Shown: positions 63,999 to 64,000 of the stretch, piece after piece | Numbering within the stretch: position 1 is the first letter of the stretch | Layout: each line of letters starts with the position of its first letter | Assembly: GCF_050908995.1 (NCBI RefSeq) | Contig: NC_135133.1 | Coordinates: forward strand, 558,001 to 622,000 | DNA: 64,000 bases | DNA from: Andrena cerasifolii | Lineage: Eukaryota; Arthropoda; Insecta; Hymenoptera; Andrenidae | Direction: 5' to 3' | Position numbers and translations under genes: made by a program | Notes under the pieces: generated by a model | Database searches by the model: none | Seen by the model: only the letters and a program-made list of their open reading frames with translations | Told to the model about the DNA's origin: nothing

Positions 63999-64000
63999 AG

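Overview
The window looks like a repeat-rich, probably heterochromatic piece of an arthropod nuclear genome, most likely an insect (order not determined). The reasons are R2 retrotransposons tied to a 28S rRNA gene, piggyBac, mariner, hAT and Mutator-like DNA transposons with their terminal repeats, GT-AG introns inside transposon genes, and no dense bacterial-style gene layout. I see no confident single-copy host gene. Nearly everything that can be named is mobile DNA, its debris, or ribosomal DNA.

Layout. 1-13,372: AT-rich DNA with many short inverted-repeat elements (foldbacks and MITEs), a small two-exon SR-rich gene candidate (2368-2721) and a broken DUF4806-domain gene piece (10,016-10,400). 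13,373-15,846: a complete piggyBac element with TTAA flanks and an intact intron-containing transposase. 16,266-17,585: a full-length but dead mariner. 19,730-23,563: a decayed non-LTR retrotransposon split in its endonuclease domain by a 1.2-kb palindromic element. 24-29 kb: a Mutator-like transposase fused to a YqaJ nuclease (941 aa, minus strand) with palindromic ends. 29-36.5 kb: nested foldback elements, several with TA target duplications.

36.5-59 kb is ribosomal DNA: a 5'-truncated R2 with a 914-codon open frame, joined at the canonical R2 site to the last ~1.25 kb of 28S rRNA, then a ~17-kb intergenic-spacer array of about 434 copies of a 39-bp unit, then unique spacer with a candidate Pol I start near 58,345. 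58.7-61 kb: the 5' half of a second, different R2 lineage (three N-terminal zinc fingers plus Myb domain) whose leader carries tandem, diverged copies of the 28S R2 target sequence. 61-64 kb: simple repeats, a tRNA-derived sequence and two adjacent minus-strand ORFs of a multicopy, possibly virus-like or Polinton-like, insect family.

The most notable observations are the 28S-target mimics in the R2 leader, the length-locked 39-bp spacer array with its 3,354-bp tandem duplication, the intact piggyBac, the transposase-YqaJ fusion, and the density of palindromic elements. The boundary near 36,570, where truncated R2 abuts non-ribosomal repeats instead of upstream 28S, suggests either the physical edge of an rDNA array, a translocated unit, or an assembly join. 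All unit counts and distances here were worked out by hand from coordinates; family names rest on recognised motifs, not on searches.
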